From Spirochaetaceae bacterium (lineage in GTDB: Bacteria; Spirochaetota; Spirochaetia; SZUA-6; Bin103), in contig JAPPKD010000266.1 of assembly GCA_028820215.1 (NCBI GenBank), forward strand, positions 5,058-69,057: a stretch of 64,000 nt of DNA, written 5' to 3'. This document shows, in pieces, positions 8,537 to 17,862 of the stretch. Numbering within the stretch: position 1 is the stretch's first letter; each line of letters starts with the position of its first letter. The position numbers and the translations under genes are program-made. The notes beneath the pieces were generated by a model, which was given only the letters and a program-made list of their open reading frames with translations, did no database searches and was not told the origin of the DNA.

Positions 8537-9760
8537 ATGAAGCGTCCCGCGCTGGTCATCGTGCTCGGCGCCCTCACCGTGGCGATCGCGATGGGGGCCC
8601 GGCAGTCGTTCGGGCTGTTCCTGCAGCCGATCACGGCCACCCTGGCCACGGGGCGCGAGACGTTCAGCCTGTCGATGGCGGTGCAGAACATCATGTTCGG
8701 GTTGCCGCTGGCCGGAATGATCGCCGACCGCATCGGTCCGCGGTGGGTGATCGTGGTCGGCGCCGCCCTGTACGCGGTGGGGTTCGCGCTGCTGTCGCTG
8801 GCGGCCTCCACCGCCACGCTCTACCTCGGGCTCGGGGTGATGGTCGGGCTGGCGCTGAGCGCGACCTCGTACGTGGTCATCCTCGGCGCCGTGGCGCAGG
8901 TGGTCCCGGAGAAGAGGCGGGGCACGGCCTTCGGCATCGTCACCGCGGCCGGCTCGTTCGGGACCTTCGCGTTGGTACCTGGCATGCAGTGGCTGATCGG
9001 CGCCGTGCAGTGGCAGGCGACCCTGTTGTACGCCGCCCTCGCGGTCGGGGCGATCGCCGTGCTTGCGATCGGCTTGCCGGTCCGGTCGGCGGCTTCCGCC
9101 GGCGGGAACGCGCCGTCCGCTGCCGAAGAGGAGATGCCGTTCGGCGCGGTGCTCCGCCGGGCGCGCACCCACTCCGGCTACCTGTTGCTGAACGCCGGCT
9201 TCTTCGTGTGCGGCTTCCACGTCGCCTTCATCGCGACCCACTTGCCATCCTTCCTGTTCGACCACGGGGTGGCGCAGATGATCGGCGCCACCGCGCTGTC
9301 GCTGGTGGGGCTGTTCAACATGCTCGGCTCGTTCCTGTTCGGACGGCTGGGAGACCGGTTCCGCAAGAAGCGGCTGCTGAGCCTGCTGTACTTCTCGCGA
9401 GCCGTGGCGATCACCTGCTTCCTGATCGTCCCGGTCACCGGCGCGACGGCGCTGGTGTTCGCGGCCGTCATCGGCTTCCTGTGGCTGGCGACCGTGCCGC
9501 TGACCAGCGGCACCGTGGCGCAGATCTTCGGCACGCGCCACCTGTCGTCCCTGTACGGGATCGTCTTCCTGTCGCACCAGGTCGGCAGCTTCCTGGGCGT
9601 GTGGCTCGGCGGCCGCATCTACGACGCGACCGGCTCCTACGACCCGGTGTGGATCATCGCGATCGTGCTTGGCGTTGCGGCGGCGGTCGTGCACCTGCCG
9701 ATCAAGGACCAGGCCCTGGCGCGGGAGGGCCGGCTGCAGGAGGCGCCGTCGCCGAGCTGA
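8537..9760 (+). CDS. MFS transporter (OFA/monocarboxylate-porter-like)
   Basis: This 407-residue inner-membrane carrier has about 12 predicted helices in two halves around a cytoplasmic loop near residues 190-215 (rich in A, G and E). The first helix, with ARQSFGLFLQPI and the following ADRIGPRWV loop, matches the oxalate:formate antiporter/monocarboxylate transporter branch. The second half repeats the loop as GRLGDRFRKKR. The start chosen is the ATG at 8537 (MKRPALV); an in-frame ATG at 8522 is also possible. Its neighbours are an oxidase, an enolase-family dehydratase and a ThDP enzyme, so import of a small carboxylic or sugar acid is plausible but unproven. Confidence 0.85.
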   Translation: MKRPALVIVLGALTVAIAMGARQSFGLFLQPITATLATGRETFSLSMAVQNIMFGLPLAGMIADRIGPRWVIVVGAALYAVGFALLSLAASTATLYLGLGVMVGLALSATSYVVILGAVAQVVPEKRRGTAFGIVTAAGSFGTFALVPGMQWLIGAVQWQATLLYAALAVGAIAVLAIGLPVRSAASAGGNAPSAAEEEMPFGAVLRRARTHSGYLLLNAGFFVCGFHVAFIATHLPSFLFDHGVAQMIGATALSLVGLFNMLGSFLFGRLGDRFRKKRLLSLLYFSRAVAITCFLIVPVTGATALVFAAVIGFLWLATVPLTSGTVAQIFGTRHLSSLYGIVFLSHQVGSFLGVWLGGRIYDATGSYDPVWIIAIVLGVAAAVVHLPIKDQALAREGRLQEAPSPS

Positions 9761-9775
9761 ACCGGCCGAGGCGTT

Positions 9776-10948
9776 CTACAACCGGCGACGCTCGATGCCC
9801 CGGATCTGCGATGAGGGGGCAACGGTGCCGCCGTCCAGGTAGCGCTCGACGGTGAGCTGATCGATTGCCAGGCGCGGCGCGCGTCCCAGGGCGAGGTCGG
9901 TCACCACCAGCGCGGTCGCCGGCATCTGCATCATCCCGGAGCTGTAATGGCCGGTCGCCCAGAGGTAGCCGCCGGCGGCGCGCGGGTCGGGGCCGATGGT
10001 GGGGAGCGAGTCGATCGTGCCCGGCCGCAGGCCGCTCCAGATGTCCAGGATCGGCTGCGAGGCGAGGAGGGGCAGGACCGAGGTGACGATATCGGAAAGC
10101 GATGCCAAGCCGTCCGGAGTCACGCGCTTGGCGAAACCCCATGCCTCGTGAGTAGCGCCGACCACGATCCGCCCGTCGGGTCGCGGGGTCGCGTAGCCGT
10201 AGCCGGCGGCGCGGGACAGGTTGTGGCGCAGGCCGGCCGGCGGCGCGGCGACCGCCATGATCTGGCCGTGCACGGGGAACACCGGATGGCCCAGGCGTTC
10301 GTCGATGCGTCCGGCCCAGGCACCGGCCGCGTTCACCACCACCTCGGCGTGCAGCGATCCCGAGTTGGTTCGCACGCCGGCCACCCGGTCGCCGCTCCAC
10401 TCCAGCCCCGTTACCGGCCGGCCCGGGTAGATCTCCGCGCCCAGCACCTGCGCCGCGGCCGCGGCGGTCGCCGTGTAGGCGCGCGCGTCCAGGTGCCGGC
10501 CGTCGGGGTTGAGCGCCACCCGAATCACGTCCTCGGGGAGGGCCGGCTCGCGCACGCGAGCATCCGCACCTTCGAGGAGCCGAGCGTCGACGCCGGCCGC
10601 TTGGTACAGGTCCGCGTTCTCTTGCAGCGCCGGAAGCTCCTCCTCCGTCCGCGCCAGCAGCAGGCTGCCGGCGCCGCCGTAACCGATGCTCCGGCCGGTG
10701 AGCTCGCGCAGCTCGCCGTCGAGCTGCCCATACCGCTCCGCCGACAGTCGGGTTGCCCGTGCGAACCAGGGATCGCGTTCCGGGCTCGCCCCGGGTCCTA
10801 TGATGCCGGCCGAGGCCCATGACGCCTCGCGCCCGACCTCGCCGGAATCCAGCAGCGCCACCCGCGCACCTTCGCGGGCGAGCTCATAGGCGGTCGTGCA
10901 GCCGCACGCCCCGGCGCCGATCACGATTGCGTCGAATCTTTCACTCAC
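9776..10948 (-). CDS. FAD-dependent amine/amino-acid oxidoreductase (DAO/ThiO family)
   Basis: This 390-residue flavoprotein begins with the FAD-binding GxGxxG motif (IVIGAGACGCTTAYELAREG). GREASWASAGIIGPG follows, the Ser/Ala-rich loop conserved in glycine oxidase and D-amino-acid dehydrogenase relatives. The C-terminal FAD motif RPGTIDSLPTIGP and the helix GHYSSGMMQMPATALVVTDL close the fold. Such enzymes oxidise small amines, glycine, sarcosine or D-amino acids. It is convergent with the MFS gene (15 bases apart) and divergent from the enolase-superfamily gene. Confidence 0.85.
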   Translation of the reverse strand: MSERFDAIVIGAGACGCTTAYELAREGARVALLDSGEVGREASWASAGIIGPGASPERDPWFARATRLSAERYGQLDGELRELTGRSIGYGGAGSLLLARTEEELPALQENADLYQAAGVDARLLEGADARVREPALPEDVIRVALNPDGRHLDARAYTATAAAAAQVLGAEIYPGRPVTGLEWSGDRVAGVRTNSGSLHAEVVVNAAGAWAGRIDERLGHPVFPVHGQIMAVAAPPAGLRHNLSRAAGYGYATPRPDGRIVVGATHEAWGFAKRVTPDGLASLSDIVTSVLPLLASQPILDIWSGLRPGTIDSLPTIGPDPRAAGGYLWATGHYSSGMMQMPATALVVTDLALGRAPRLAIDQLTVERYLDGGTVAPSSQIRGIERRRL

Positions 10949-10987
10949 GGCCGTGGTACATTACTCGCCGCTTCGATGGGGGGCCAG

Positions 10988-12247
10988 ATGGACGGCAGAA
11001 TCGCTTCGGTGGAGCGCACCCTGCACTGGGTGCCGATGGTGGACCGCATCCGCCTCGAGATGGAGCGGGCGGGCATCCACGCGTGGTCGGAACTCGAGGT
11101 GATCCGCGTCACCAGCGAGTCCGGCGTCATCGGCTGGGGCGAGACCATCCAGAACTACACCTGGGGACGCGCCGACATCGACGAGCGGGTGATCGGCCGG
11201 TCGCCGTTCGACCTGTACTGGGACGACAGCCTTGGCGCCGGCCTGCAGATGGCGGTGCTGGACCTGGCCGGCAAGCTGGCCGGCGTGCCGGCGCATCGCC
11301 TGCTCGGCGAGCAGGTGCGCAGCCACTGCCCGCTGTCGTTCTGGGACCACGACATGTCGCCGGAGCTGTACGAGGCGGAGGCGCGCGAGGCGGTACGACT
11401 GGGCTACACCTGCATGAAGATCAAGACCCGGCCCTGGTGGGACGTGCACGAGACGATCGCGCGCATATCCGAGGCTACCCCGCCGTGGTTCGCGATCGAC
11501 GCAGACTGGAACGACTTTCTGCTCGACGCGCCGACCGCGCTGCCGGTGCTGAGCGCCCTGGAGACGGAGTTCCCGAAAATCAAGATCTACGAGGGGCCGA
11601 TTCCCGCTGACGACATCGACGGCAACCGGCGGCTGCGCGCGGGGCTGCGCACGCAGATCGCTCACCACTACAACGAGGCTCGCCAGGGCGTGGCGCGCAG
11701 CGAGCACTGCGACGGCTACGTGGTCGGCGGCGGCATCGCCGCCATCAGCCGCGCAGGGCACTTCGCCGGTGCGGCGCGCATGCCATTCTTCCTGCAGATG
11801 GTCGGCACCGGGCTGACGACCACACTGTGCCTGCACCTGGGATCGGTACTGGCCTCGGCGCGATGGCCTGCGGTCACCGTGCACGAGCTGTACGAGCACA
11901 ACCTGCTCACGGCGCGCATCCCGGTCTCCGGGGGCTACGGCGCGGTGCCGACGGCTCCCGGGCTGGGTGTCGAGGTCGACGAGGAGGCCCTGGACCGGTA
12001 CCGCGTCGACCAAGCTGACCTGGACCTGCCGCGGCGGATGGTCCGCTACCGGCGTCCGTCCGGGCTGACCGTCCACTTCTCTTCCGAAGCGCGGCCCGGA
12101 TCGACGATGTGGAACTACTTCGCGGCCGGCAACCAGCCCGCCTATGAGGGCGGCGTGGTGACCGAGCTGGTCGAGGACGACGGCAGCGCCGAGTTCCAGC
12201 GGTTGTACGAGCAGACCATGGACAGCCCGGTCGTCGGCCGCGACTGA
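10988..12247 (+). CDS. Enolase-superfamily enzyme (mandelate racemase/muconate lactonizing type)
   Basis: This 419-residue protein has an N-terminal capping region ([16 protein letters not shown]) and a modified TIM barrel. The catalytic KxK motif reads [10 protein letters not shown] (near residue 140). The first metal ligand sits in AIDADWND, the second in YEGPIPADD, and a VVGGGI strand closes the barrel. The third canonical metal-ligand motif is not clear, so substrate and mechanism are open; acid-sugar dehydratases are the commonest members. ATG 10988 is favoured because a G-run lies 4 bases upstream; an in-frame ATG at 10976 exists. It is followed 22 bases later by a ThDP enzyme in the same direction. 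Confidence 0.75.
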   Translation: MDGRIASVERTLHWVPMVDRIRLEMERAGIHAWSELEVIRVTSESGVIGWGETIQNYTWGRADIDERVIGRSPFDLYWDDSLGAGLQMAVLDLAGKLAGVPAHRLLGEQVRSHCPLSFWDHDMSPELYEAEAREAVRLGYTCMKIKTRPWWDVHETIARISEATPPWFAIDADWNDFLLDAPTALPVLSALETEFPKIKIYEGPIPADDIDGNRRLRAGLRTQIAHHYNEARQGVARSEHCDGYVVGGGIAAISRAGHFAGAARMPFFLQMVGTGLTTTLCLHLGSVLASARWPAVTVHELYEHNLLTARIPVSGGYGAVPTAPGLGVEVDEEALDRYRVDQADLDLPRRMVRYRRPSGLTVHFSSEARPGSTMWNYFAAGNQPAYEGGVVTELVEDDGSAEFQRLYEQTMDSPVVGRD

Positions 12248-12269
12248 AGCGGCGGCGATCCAGCGTTCG

Positions 12270-13874
12270 ATGAGAGCCGCAGACGCGCTGGTGCGCGCCA
12301 TCGTGGGCACGGGCACGCGGCACGTCTTCACGCTCTCCGGCAACCAGATCATGTCGCTGTTCGACGCGGCGATCGACGCGCCGCTGGAGCTGATCCACGT
12401 CCGCCACGAAGCGCCGGCCGTGCATGCGGCCGACGCCATCGGCCGGCTGAGCGGCCGCCCTGGAGTGGCGATGGTCACGGCCGGGCCGGGGTTCGCCAAC
12501 ACGCTGTCGGCCCTGTACGTGGCGCAGTGCGCGGAGTCACCGCTGGTGCTGCTGTCCGGCGCCTCGCCGGCCGGCAACCCGGGGGCCGGGGCGTTCCAGG
12601 AGATGGACCAGGCGGGGCTCGCCGCCAAGGTCTGCAAGGCGTCGTGGACGTGCACGGCCCCGGAGCGGATCGCCGGCGACTTCGCGCGGGCATGGCGCTG
12701 CGCGGCGTCCGGACGTCCCGGACCCGTGCACGTGGCCCTGCCCGTGGACGTGCTCGAGTCCGTCATTCGCGACCGAGAACCGGCGGTGGAGCTGGATGAG
12801 GCCGCGGAGGCGCCGGCGCCGGAAGATCTGGCTGCCGTCTGCCAGGCGATCCGCGACGCCGCGCGTCCACTGGTGATCGCCGGTCCGCCGTACCGCCGCC
12901 GGCACGCTGCCGAATCGATTCGACTGCTGCGCGACGCGGGCGCCGCGGCGGTGGCAATGGACAGCCCGCGCGGGTTGCGCGATCCGGCGCTGGGCGCGTT
13001 CGCGGAAGCGGTGGCCGAGGCGGACCTCGTCGTGCTGCTCGGCAAGCGGCTCGATCACATGCTGGAGCTCGGCGCATTGCCGCCGTTCGCGCCGGGCTGC
13101 CGGTTCATGCAGATCGACCCGGAGCGGGAGGCGCTGCACCAGGGTGCGGGCAACGCGGGCGAGCGCATGCTGCTGCAGGCCCAGGGCGATCCGGCGGGCT
13201 GGGCGGCCGCGCTGGCGGAACGGCTGGCCGGCTGCTCGCTCGATGCCGGTTGGCGCTCGGCGGTCGACGCGGCAGTCGCCTGCCGGCCGTCCGAGTGGCG
13301 CAACATCGGCCCCGATTCACCGGTCCATCCGGCACGGCTCGGCTACGCCGTGGACGAGTTCCTTGCCCGCTCGTCCGAATCGGTTCTCGTCTCCGACGGC
13401 GGCGAGATCGGCCAGTGGGCGCAGGCCTGCGCGAACGCGCCGCACCGCATCATCAACGGCCCCGCCGGCGCGATCGGTTCGGCGCTGCCGTTCGCGCTCG
13501 CCGCGCGCACGCTGTTTCCGCAAGCCCGCATCGCCGCCACCCTGGGCGACGGCACGTTCGGCTTCCACCCGCTGGAGATCGACACCGCCGTCCGCCACGA
13601 CCTGCCGTTCGTGGCGGTGGTCGGCAACGACGCCCGCTGGAACGCCGAGGTGCAGATCCAGCACCGCACCTACGGAGCCGACCGCGCCGCCGGCTGCGAG
13701 CTGCGCGCCACCCGCTACGACGAGGTGGTCCGCGCCCTGGACGCCCATGGCGCCGCGGTCGACTCGGCCGCCGAGCTGCCCGCGGCGTTGGAGGCGGCCC
13801 ACGCGTCCGGCACCGCCGCCTGCGTCAACGTGTCCCTTCAGCCCGTAGCAGCCCCGGTCATAACCCGCTCCTGA
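12270..13874 (+). CDS. Thiamine-diphosphate enzyme of the acetolactate synthase/benzoylformate decarboxylase family
   Basis: This 534-residue protein has the three-domain layout of ThDP decarboxylases. The pyrimidine domain contains the catalytic glutamate in [14 protein letters not shown] (about residue 47) and [14 protein letters not shown] central Rossmann-like domain contains LGKRLDHM. The C-terminal domain has [18 protein letters not shown] and VVGNDARWN, the metal-diphosphate motif in slightly altered form (N-D instead of N-N). Relatives include acetolactate synthase, oxalyl-CoA decarboxylase and sugar-acid lyases; no regulatory subunit gene follows. Its co-direction with the enolase-superfamily gene suggests a short catabolic route for an acid sugar or keto acid. 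Confidence 0.8.
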   Translation: MRAADALVRAIVGTGTRHVFTLSGNQIMSLFDAAIDAPLELIHVRHEAPAVHAADAIGRLSGRPGVAMVTAGPGFANTLSALYVAQCAESPLVLLSGASPAGNPGAGAFQEMDQAGLAAKVCKASWTCTAPERIAGDFARAWRCAASGRPGPVHVALPVDVLESVIRDREPAVELDEAAEAPAPEDLAAVCQAIRDAARPLVIAGPPYRRRHAAESIRLLRDAGAAAVAMDSPRGLRDPALGAFAEAVAEADLVVLLGKRLDHMLELGALPPFAPGCRFMQIDPEREALHQGAGNAGERMLLQAQGDPAGWAAALAERLAGCSLDAGWRSAVDAAVACRPSEWRNIGPDSPVHPARLGYAVDEFLARSSESVLVSDGGEIGQWAQACANAPHRIINGPAGAIGSALPFALAARTLFPQARIAATLGDGTFGFHPLEIDTAVRHDLPFVAVVGNDARWNAEVQIQHRTYGADRAAGCELRATRYDEVVRALDAHGAAVDSAAELPAALEAAHASGTAACVNVSLQPVAAPVITRS

Positions 13875-13929
13875 GCGCCGTCTTCGGGCACTTCCGCCAA
13901 GGTGGCTACCAGTTGTTACTCTATGATCC

Positions 13930-14205
13930 ATGCAATCGGTTGGCATGACGGCGTTGAACGGCCGGCTGAGCGAGTACGTGCGCTTGGCGGCGGCAGGCGA
14001 AACCGTTCTGATCACGGAGGGTGGCCGCGTCGTCGCCGAGATCCGTCCTCCACGGGAGACGGTGCTGAACGACTGGTTGACCGCGCCGGTGATGTCCGCG
14101 GACTCGACGCCTCCGACGTCGGATCCGGTAGCGCCGTTGCACGAGCTGGTCGCCGAGCTGCAGGAAGACCGAGACGAAAGTGGCGCCGATCGGTTTTCTC
14201 GTTAG
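13930..14205 (+). CDS. Phd/YefM-family antitoxin
   Basis: This 91-residue protein has the N-terminal Phd DNA-binding module: QSVGMTALNGRLSEYVRLAA then GETVLITEGGRVVAEIRPP. It is followed by a disordered tail (STPPTSDPVAPLHELVAELQ) of the type that masks a VapC-like PIN toxin. The toxin gene that should overlap its end survives only as a C-terminal fragment (14174-14302). The module is probably a remnant, although the antitoxin itself looks intact. Confidence 0.8.
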   Translation: MQSVGMTALNGRLSEYVRLAAAGETVLITEGGRVVAEIRPPRETVLNDWLTAPVMSADSTPPTSDPVAPLHELVAELQEDRDESGADRFSR

Positions 14206-14302
14206 TCGAGAACGGAGCATCGCGCTTGCCAGTTACGACCGCCGGATGGCGGACGCTGCCCAGGCGATGGGGCTGCCGCTCCTCGACCTGGGACCGAACT
14301 GA
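14174..14302 (+). pseudogene. C-terminal fragment of a VapC PIN-domain toxin
   Basis: In the frame ending with the TGA at 14300-14302 the translation reads VAPIGFLVSRERSIALASYD then RRMADAAQAMGLPLLDLGPN. This is the final strand-helix-strand of VapC proteins (the LASYDRRMADAA type motif carries a PIN-domain acidic residue). About 90 N-terminal residues, including the first two active-site acids, are absent, and there is no room for them because the fragment overlaps the Phd gene. It is therefore a deletion remnant of the cognate toxin. Confidence 0.65.
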
Positions 14303-14333
14303 CGTGCGCGCGGAGATCGACAGGAGTCGTGCC

Positions 14334-15113
14334 ATGGTGCCGCGCGGCGCGCATTCCGTGCTCTCATCGCGGACGTTGGCGGCGAGCCACCGGCGCCTGG
14401 GTGAAGTCCTTCGGCCCGACCTGGCGGTGCTCGACGTCGGCTGCGGAACCGGTGCGATCTCAGCCGGAATCGCTGAGGTGGTCGGCGCGGAAGGGCGCGT
14501 GGTGGGGGTTGACGCTGACGAGTCTCTGATCGCCGAAGCTCGCCGGTCACACTGTCGGGCCGGGCTGACGTTCGAAGTGCGTGACGCGTACGACCTCGGA
14601 TTCACCGGCGAATTCGATGTCGTGACGAGCAGCAGGGTCCTACAGTGGCTGGCGAAGCCACGAGACGCGCTCGGTGAGTTGATCGCGGCCTCCCGTCCCA
14701 ACGGGCTCGTTCTGGTTCTGGACTACAACCACGAGAAGGTCAAGTTCAAGCCTGCGCCACCACCCGCGGCGGCGCGATTCTACGACGCCTTTCTTGCGTG
14801 GCGTTCAGACGCAGGGATGTCGAACGTGATCGCGGATTGTCTGGAAGATTGGTTCCGGGAGGCCGGCCTCGATTCCGTTGCGGTGACGCCGCAGCACGAG
14901 GTGACCCGTCGAGGCGTCGCCGACTTCGATGAACGGATCCTCCTCTGGGCCATGGTGGCGGAAAGCCGAGGGGCGCAGATGGTGGCCGACGGTTACCTGA
15001 CCAAGGCCGAGCGGGCCCTGGCCGAGAAGCAGTTCCGGGCGTGGGCGAAGGACTCGGCTGCCCAGCAGCAACACTATCTCCTGTGTGTGGAGGGCATCGT
15101 TCCACAGCGGTAA
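14334..15113 (+). CDS. Class I SAM-dependent methyltransferase
   Basis: This 259-residue enzyme has motif I VLDVGCGTGAISAGIAEVVG (about residues 34-53). The acidic loop GVDADESLIAEAR and motif post-I/II DVVTSSRVLQWL follow. The fold is that of UbiE/arsM-like small-molecule methyltransferases; no substrate motif is recognisable. The start at 14334 has an AGGAG site seven bases upstream; reading further upstream would run through the VapC remnant. It lies 48 bases before a codirectional ABC exporter gene. Confidence 0.85.
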   Translation: MVPRGAHSVLSSRTLAASHRRLGEVLRPDLAVLDVGCGTGAISAGIAEVVGAEGRVVGVDADESLIAEARRSHCRAGLTFEVRDAYDLGFTGEFDVVTSSRVLQWLAKPRDALGELIAASRPNGLVLVLDYNHEKVKFKPAPPPAAARFYDAFLAWRSDAGMSNVIADCLEDWFREAGLDSVAVTPQHEVTRRGVADFDERILLWAMVAESRGAQMVADGYLTKAERALAEKQFRAWAKDSAAQQQHYLLCVEGIVPQR

Positions 15114-15161
15114 GGGGACTCAGGCTTGGCCACCAGTTCGGTGGCTTCTACGATTCGGCCC

Positions 15162-17018
15162 ATGCAACCCGAGACCACCGCGGCCAGGGAGTGGCCAAGC
15201 GTCCTCAGGACCGTCCCGAGGGCCCTGTTCCTGTTCTTCCGGGCCGCTCCGGGGCTGTCGCTGACCCAGCTCGTCATCACGGCGATCCGCGCCGTGATAC
15301 CCCTGCTCGTGCTCGGCGTCGCGAAACTGTTCGTGGACGTCGCCGTGGAGGTGATCGGCGGCGGCACGCTCGTCCTTCCCGTCGTGGGCGTGACTGCCGA
15401 TTCCGCCCAGGGACTCTACCTGCTGGGAGGCCTGCTGCTGTCGGTCTGGCTGCTGGACAAGGCGACCGGTGCCGCGGAAGAGATCGTGCGCACACACTCG
15501 ACGAATCGGGTGGAGTCCCACGTGCACGCGCTCATCATGCGCAAGTGCAGCACGCTCGATGCGGCGTTCTACGAAAGCCCGAAGTACCTGGACCTCCTGG
15601 AACGTGCCGTGCGCGGCGCGCTGATGAACTCGTTGAGCTTCATGTGGGGCTTCTACTTCCTGGTGCAGGCGGCCATCTCGCTGGTCGCGACCATCGCGGT
15701 CCTGTCGACCATCCACTGGGTCATTCCCGTGGCGATGGTGCTGTCCGCGCTGCCGCAACTGATCGCCACGAGCTGGTTCGCCAGGCGGGGCTGGGCGCTG
15801 GAGAACAGCCTGTCCACCCACCACCGGCTCCTGAAGTATCTCACCGGCTTGATGAGCGAGCGCCAGGCGGCGAACGAGGTGCGGCTGTTCGGCTTGTCGG
15901 ACTATTTCATCCCCCGCTTTCGGCAGGTCAACGAACAGCGGCTGCGGCGCGAGCAGTCCTTCACGCGGAAGAGCACCCTGTGGCGAGCGAGCCTCGGCCT
16001 CCTTTCGGACGCCGCGGTGGCCGGCGTTTGGGTGTTCATAGTGCTCAGGGCGCTTACCAGAGCCATCTCGGTTGGCGATGTCGTGCTGGGCACGCAGGCC
16101 GCCTGGAGAGGCAAGGAGGCGCTGCAGCAGACCTTCAGCTATGGAGGGCAGTTCTTCGAGCAGACCTTGACATTGGTGAACCTCTTTGCGTTTCTGGATC
16201 TCGATCCCGCGACCGTGCCGGGCTCGCTGCAGAGCAAAAGCGTGAAGCGCCGGATGCCGGACACGATCGAACGCGTGGAGTTCAGGCACGTCAGCTTCGC
16301 GTATCCATCGACGCAAAGGAACGTGCTTGACGATGTCAGCTTCGTGATGGAAGGCGGGCAGAAGGTGGCACTGGTCGGTCAGAACGGCTCGGGCAAGACG
16401 ACGATCGTCAAGCTGCTGACGCGTCTCTACGATCCGACGGCTGGTCAGATCCTGATCAACGGCGAAGACATCAGGGAGTTCGACCTGGCTGAGTTGCAGC
16501 GACGATTCGCGGTGGTGTTCCAGGATTGCGTGCGGTATGCGCTCACCGCGCGGGAGAACATCGGGTTCGGCGATGTCGAGCACGTATCCGATCTGCAGCG
16601 AATCCGGGAGGCGGCGGATGCCGCGGTCGTGGAGGACGACCTGACGGGGCTCCCGGATGGATACGAGACGTTTCTCGGCGGCCAGTTCGGGATCGGCAGG
16701 GACCTGTCGGGAGGTCAGTGGCAGAAGGTCGGACTGGCTCGCGGCTACATGCGGCGGGGATCGCTGTTCGTCATCGATGAACCGACGGCGCACTTGGATG
16801 CCCTGGCGGAGTTCGAGGTCTTTCGCTCATTCCTGGAGCTGACCGGAGAGCAGACCTCGGTGATGATCTCCCACCGGTTCTCGAACGTCCGCCTTGCCGA
16901 TCGCATCGTCGTGCTCGACTCCGGACGGGTGGTTCAGCAGGGAACGCACGATGAGCTGACGGCGGTCAGTGGACTGTACTCGCGCATGTTCGAGACACAG
17001 GCCAGCGGATATCGATAG
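15162..17018 (+). CDS. ABC exporter, fused membrane and ATP-binding domains
   Basis: This half-transporter is about 618 residues. The N-terminal 340 residues hold about six transmembrane helices. The ATPase domain then begins near VEFRHVSFAYPS. Walker A is GQNGSGKTTIVKLL, the Q-loop VVFQDC, the signature DLSGGQWQKVGLARGYM, Walker B LFVIDEPTAHLD, and the H-loop SHRFS. It probably works as a homodimer exporting a peptide, lipid or drug. The start is uncertain: a TTG at 15126 has a purine-rich AAGGGG upstream, while the ATG at 15162 has no clear ribosome site. Its closeness to the methyltransferase gene may mean that a methylated product is exported (inference only). Confidence 0.88.
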   Translation: MQPETTAAREWPSVLRTVPRALFLFFRAAPGLSLTQLVITAIRAVIPLLVLGVAKLFVDVAVEVIGGGTLVLPVVGVTADSAQGLYLLGGLLLSVWLLDKATGAAEEIVRTHSTNRVESHVHALIMRKCSTLDAAFYESPKYLDLLERAVRGALMNSLSFMWGFYFLVQAAISLVATIAVLSTIHWVIPVAMVLSALPQLIATSWFARRGWALENSLSTHHRLLKYLTGLMSERQAANEVRLFGLSDYFIPRFRQVNEQRLRREQSFTRKSTLWRASLGLLSDAAVAGVWVFIVLRALTRAISVGDVVLGTQAAWRGKEALQQTFSYGGQFFEQTLTLVNLFAFLDLDPATVPGSLQSKSVKRRMPDTIERVEFRHVSFAYPSTQRNVLDDVSFVMEGGQKVALVGQNGSGKTTIVKLLTRLYDPTAGQILINGEDIREFDLAELQRRFAVVFQDCVRYALTARENIGFGDVEHVSDLQRIREAADAAVVEDDLTGLPDGYETFLGGQFGIGRDLSGGQWQKVGLARGYMRRGSLFVIDEPTAHLDALAEFEVFRSFLELTGEQTSVMISHRFSNVRLADRIVVLDSGRVVQQGTHDELTAVSGLYSRMFETQASGYR

Positions 17019-17042
17019 CGGCGGGTCCGGCCTATCGGTTCT

Positions 17043-17429
17043 TCAAGGTGCCTGCCGGGTGGGCCCAATTGCTGCTGTGCGTGGCTCGACCTCCTGCTCG
17101 ATCTGGCTGCGGACCGTGCGCTCCGCAACGTCGAGGTCATAGCGCGTTTGAAGGTTGATCCAGAACTCAGGCGTCGTGCCGAAGTAGCGCCCGAGACGCA
17201 GCGCGGTATCGGTCGTGACGCCGCGGCGTCCTATCACGATATCGTTCAGCCGAGGCCGAGACACATTAAGGGATCGGGCAAGCCCGTACACGCTGAGATT
17301 CATCGGCTTCAGAAACTCGTCGCGCAGGATCTCGCCAGGGTGCACGGGCGGCAGCCGCCCCCCCGAACTCACTTCCGAGAAGTCAATCTGCTGTCGATCA
17401 ACGGCTTCGCGCTTGATGCCCATGTTCAT
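17043..17429 (-). CDS. higA: HigA antitoxin (XRE family)
   Basis: This 128-residue protein has the characteristic HigA opening PVHPGEILRDEFLKPMNLSV, followed by the helix-turn-helix YGLARSLNVSRPRLNDIVIG and RRGVTTDTALRLGRYFG. The segment TPEFWINLQTRYDL is diagnostic of VapI/HigA. The start at 17429 is set by GAGGAGG four bases upstream; longer readings in this frame run through the toxin gene in the wrong frame. It lies 8 bases after the toxin stop. Confidence 0.92.
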   Translation of the reverse strand: MNMGIKREAVDRQQIDFSEVSSGGRLPPVHPGEILRDEFLKPMNLSVYGLARSLNVSRPRLNDIVIGRRGVTTDTALRLGRYFGTTPEFWINLQTRYDLDVAERTVRSQIEQEVEPRTAAIGPTRQAP

Positions 17430-17437
17430 TTGCCTCC

Positions 17438-17719
17438 TCAATGGTAGTCCACGATCTCGACATCGCTCGCGTTTCCATCGCACCAGCCGAAACAGATTCG
17501 CCATCGATCATTGATGCGAATGCTGTGTTGACCGACGCGGTCGGCACGGAGAGCCTCGAGACGATTGCCCGGCGGCGCTCGCAGATCATCGAGCCGACCG
17601 GCCGCATCCATCGCCAAGAGCTTCGCCCGCGCGCGACGCTGTATCTGCATGGGCAGGCCGCGCACGGCGTGACCCGTGAAGATAGCCGCGGTCACCTTGT
17701 CCGCGAAACTCTCGATCAT
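17438..17719 (-). CDS. higB: HigB toxin (RelE superfamily, killer-protein group)
   Basis: This 93-residue protein begins MIESFADK and contains RRARAKLLAMDAAGRLDDL then LRAPPGNRLEAL. The signature HSIRINDRWRICFGW plus the C-terminal DVEIVDYH is the standard profile of HigB ribosome-dependent mRNA endonucleases. It is followed immediately by HigA in the usual toxin-first order. The catalytic Arg/His residues at the expected positions (RINDRWR, final HIS of DYH) are present, so it looks functional. Confidence 0.92.
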   Translation of the reverse strand: MIESFADKVTAAIFTGHAVRGLPMQIQRRARAKLLAMDAAGRLDDLRAPPGNRLEALRADRVGQHSIRINDRWRICFGWCDGNASDVEIVDYH

Positions 17720-17736
17720 GCAGCAGCGTAACGACC

Positions 17737-17752
17737 GACGGTACGTTCCGTC
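17737..17752. promoter_or_regulatory. Short inverted repeat upstream of higBA, possible operator
   Basis: GACGG (17737-17741) and CCGTC (17748-17752) flank TACGTT, 18 bases upstream of the higB ATG. The position suits HigA autorepression, but a 5-base arm can occur by chance in a high-G+C sequence. Confidence 0.3.
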
Positions 17753-17862
17753 AACGCTCGGGGGTTAGGCCCGTGGGCCCAGGCCGGCTGAGCCGCAGCC
17801 GCCTCGGCGTGATTGAAGCGCCGCGTCATCCGCGTGCGTATTAGTTACCATAGGAGGCACAG

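Noticed and set aside
13902..15113. Methyltransferase reading extended upstream to 13902
   Set aside because: The extra 144 codons translate the Phd/VapC-remnant region in a wrong frame; a ribosome site supports 14334.
17764..17776. Hairpin GGCCCGTGGGCCC as a terminator
   Set aside because: The stem is short with no T-run, and similar hairpins are frequent in G+C-rich sequence.
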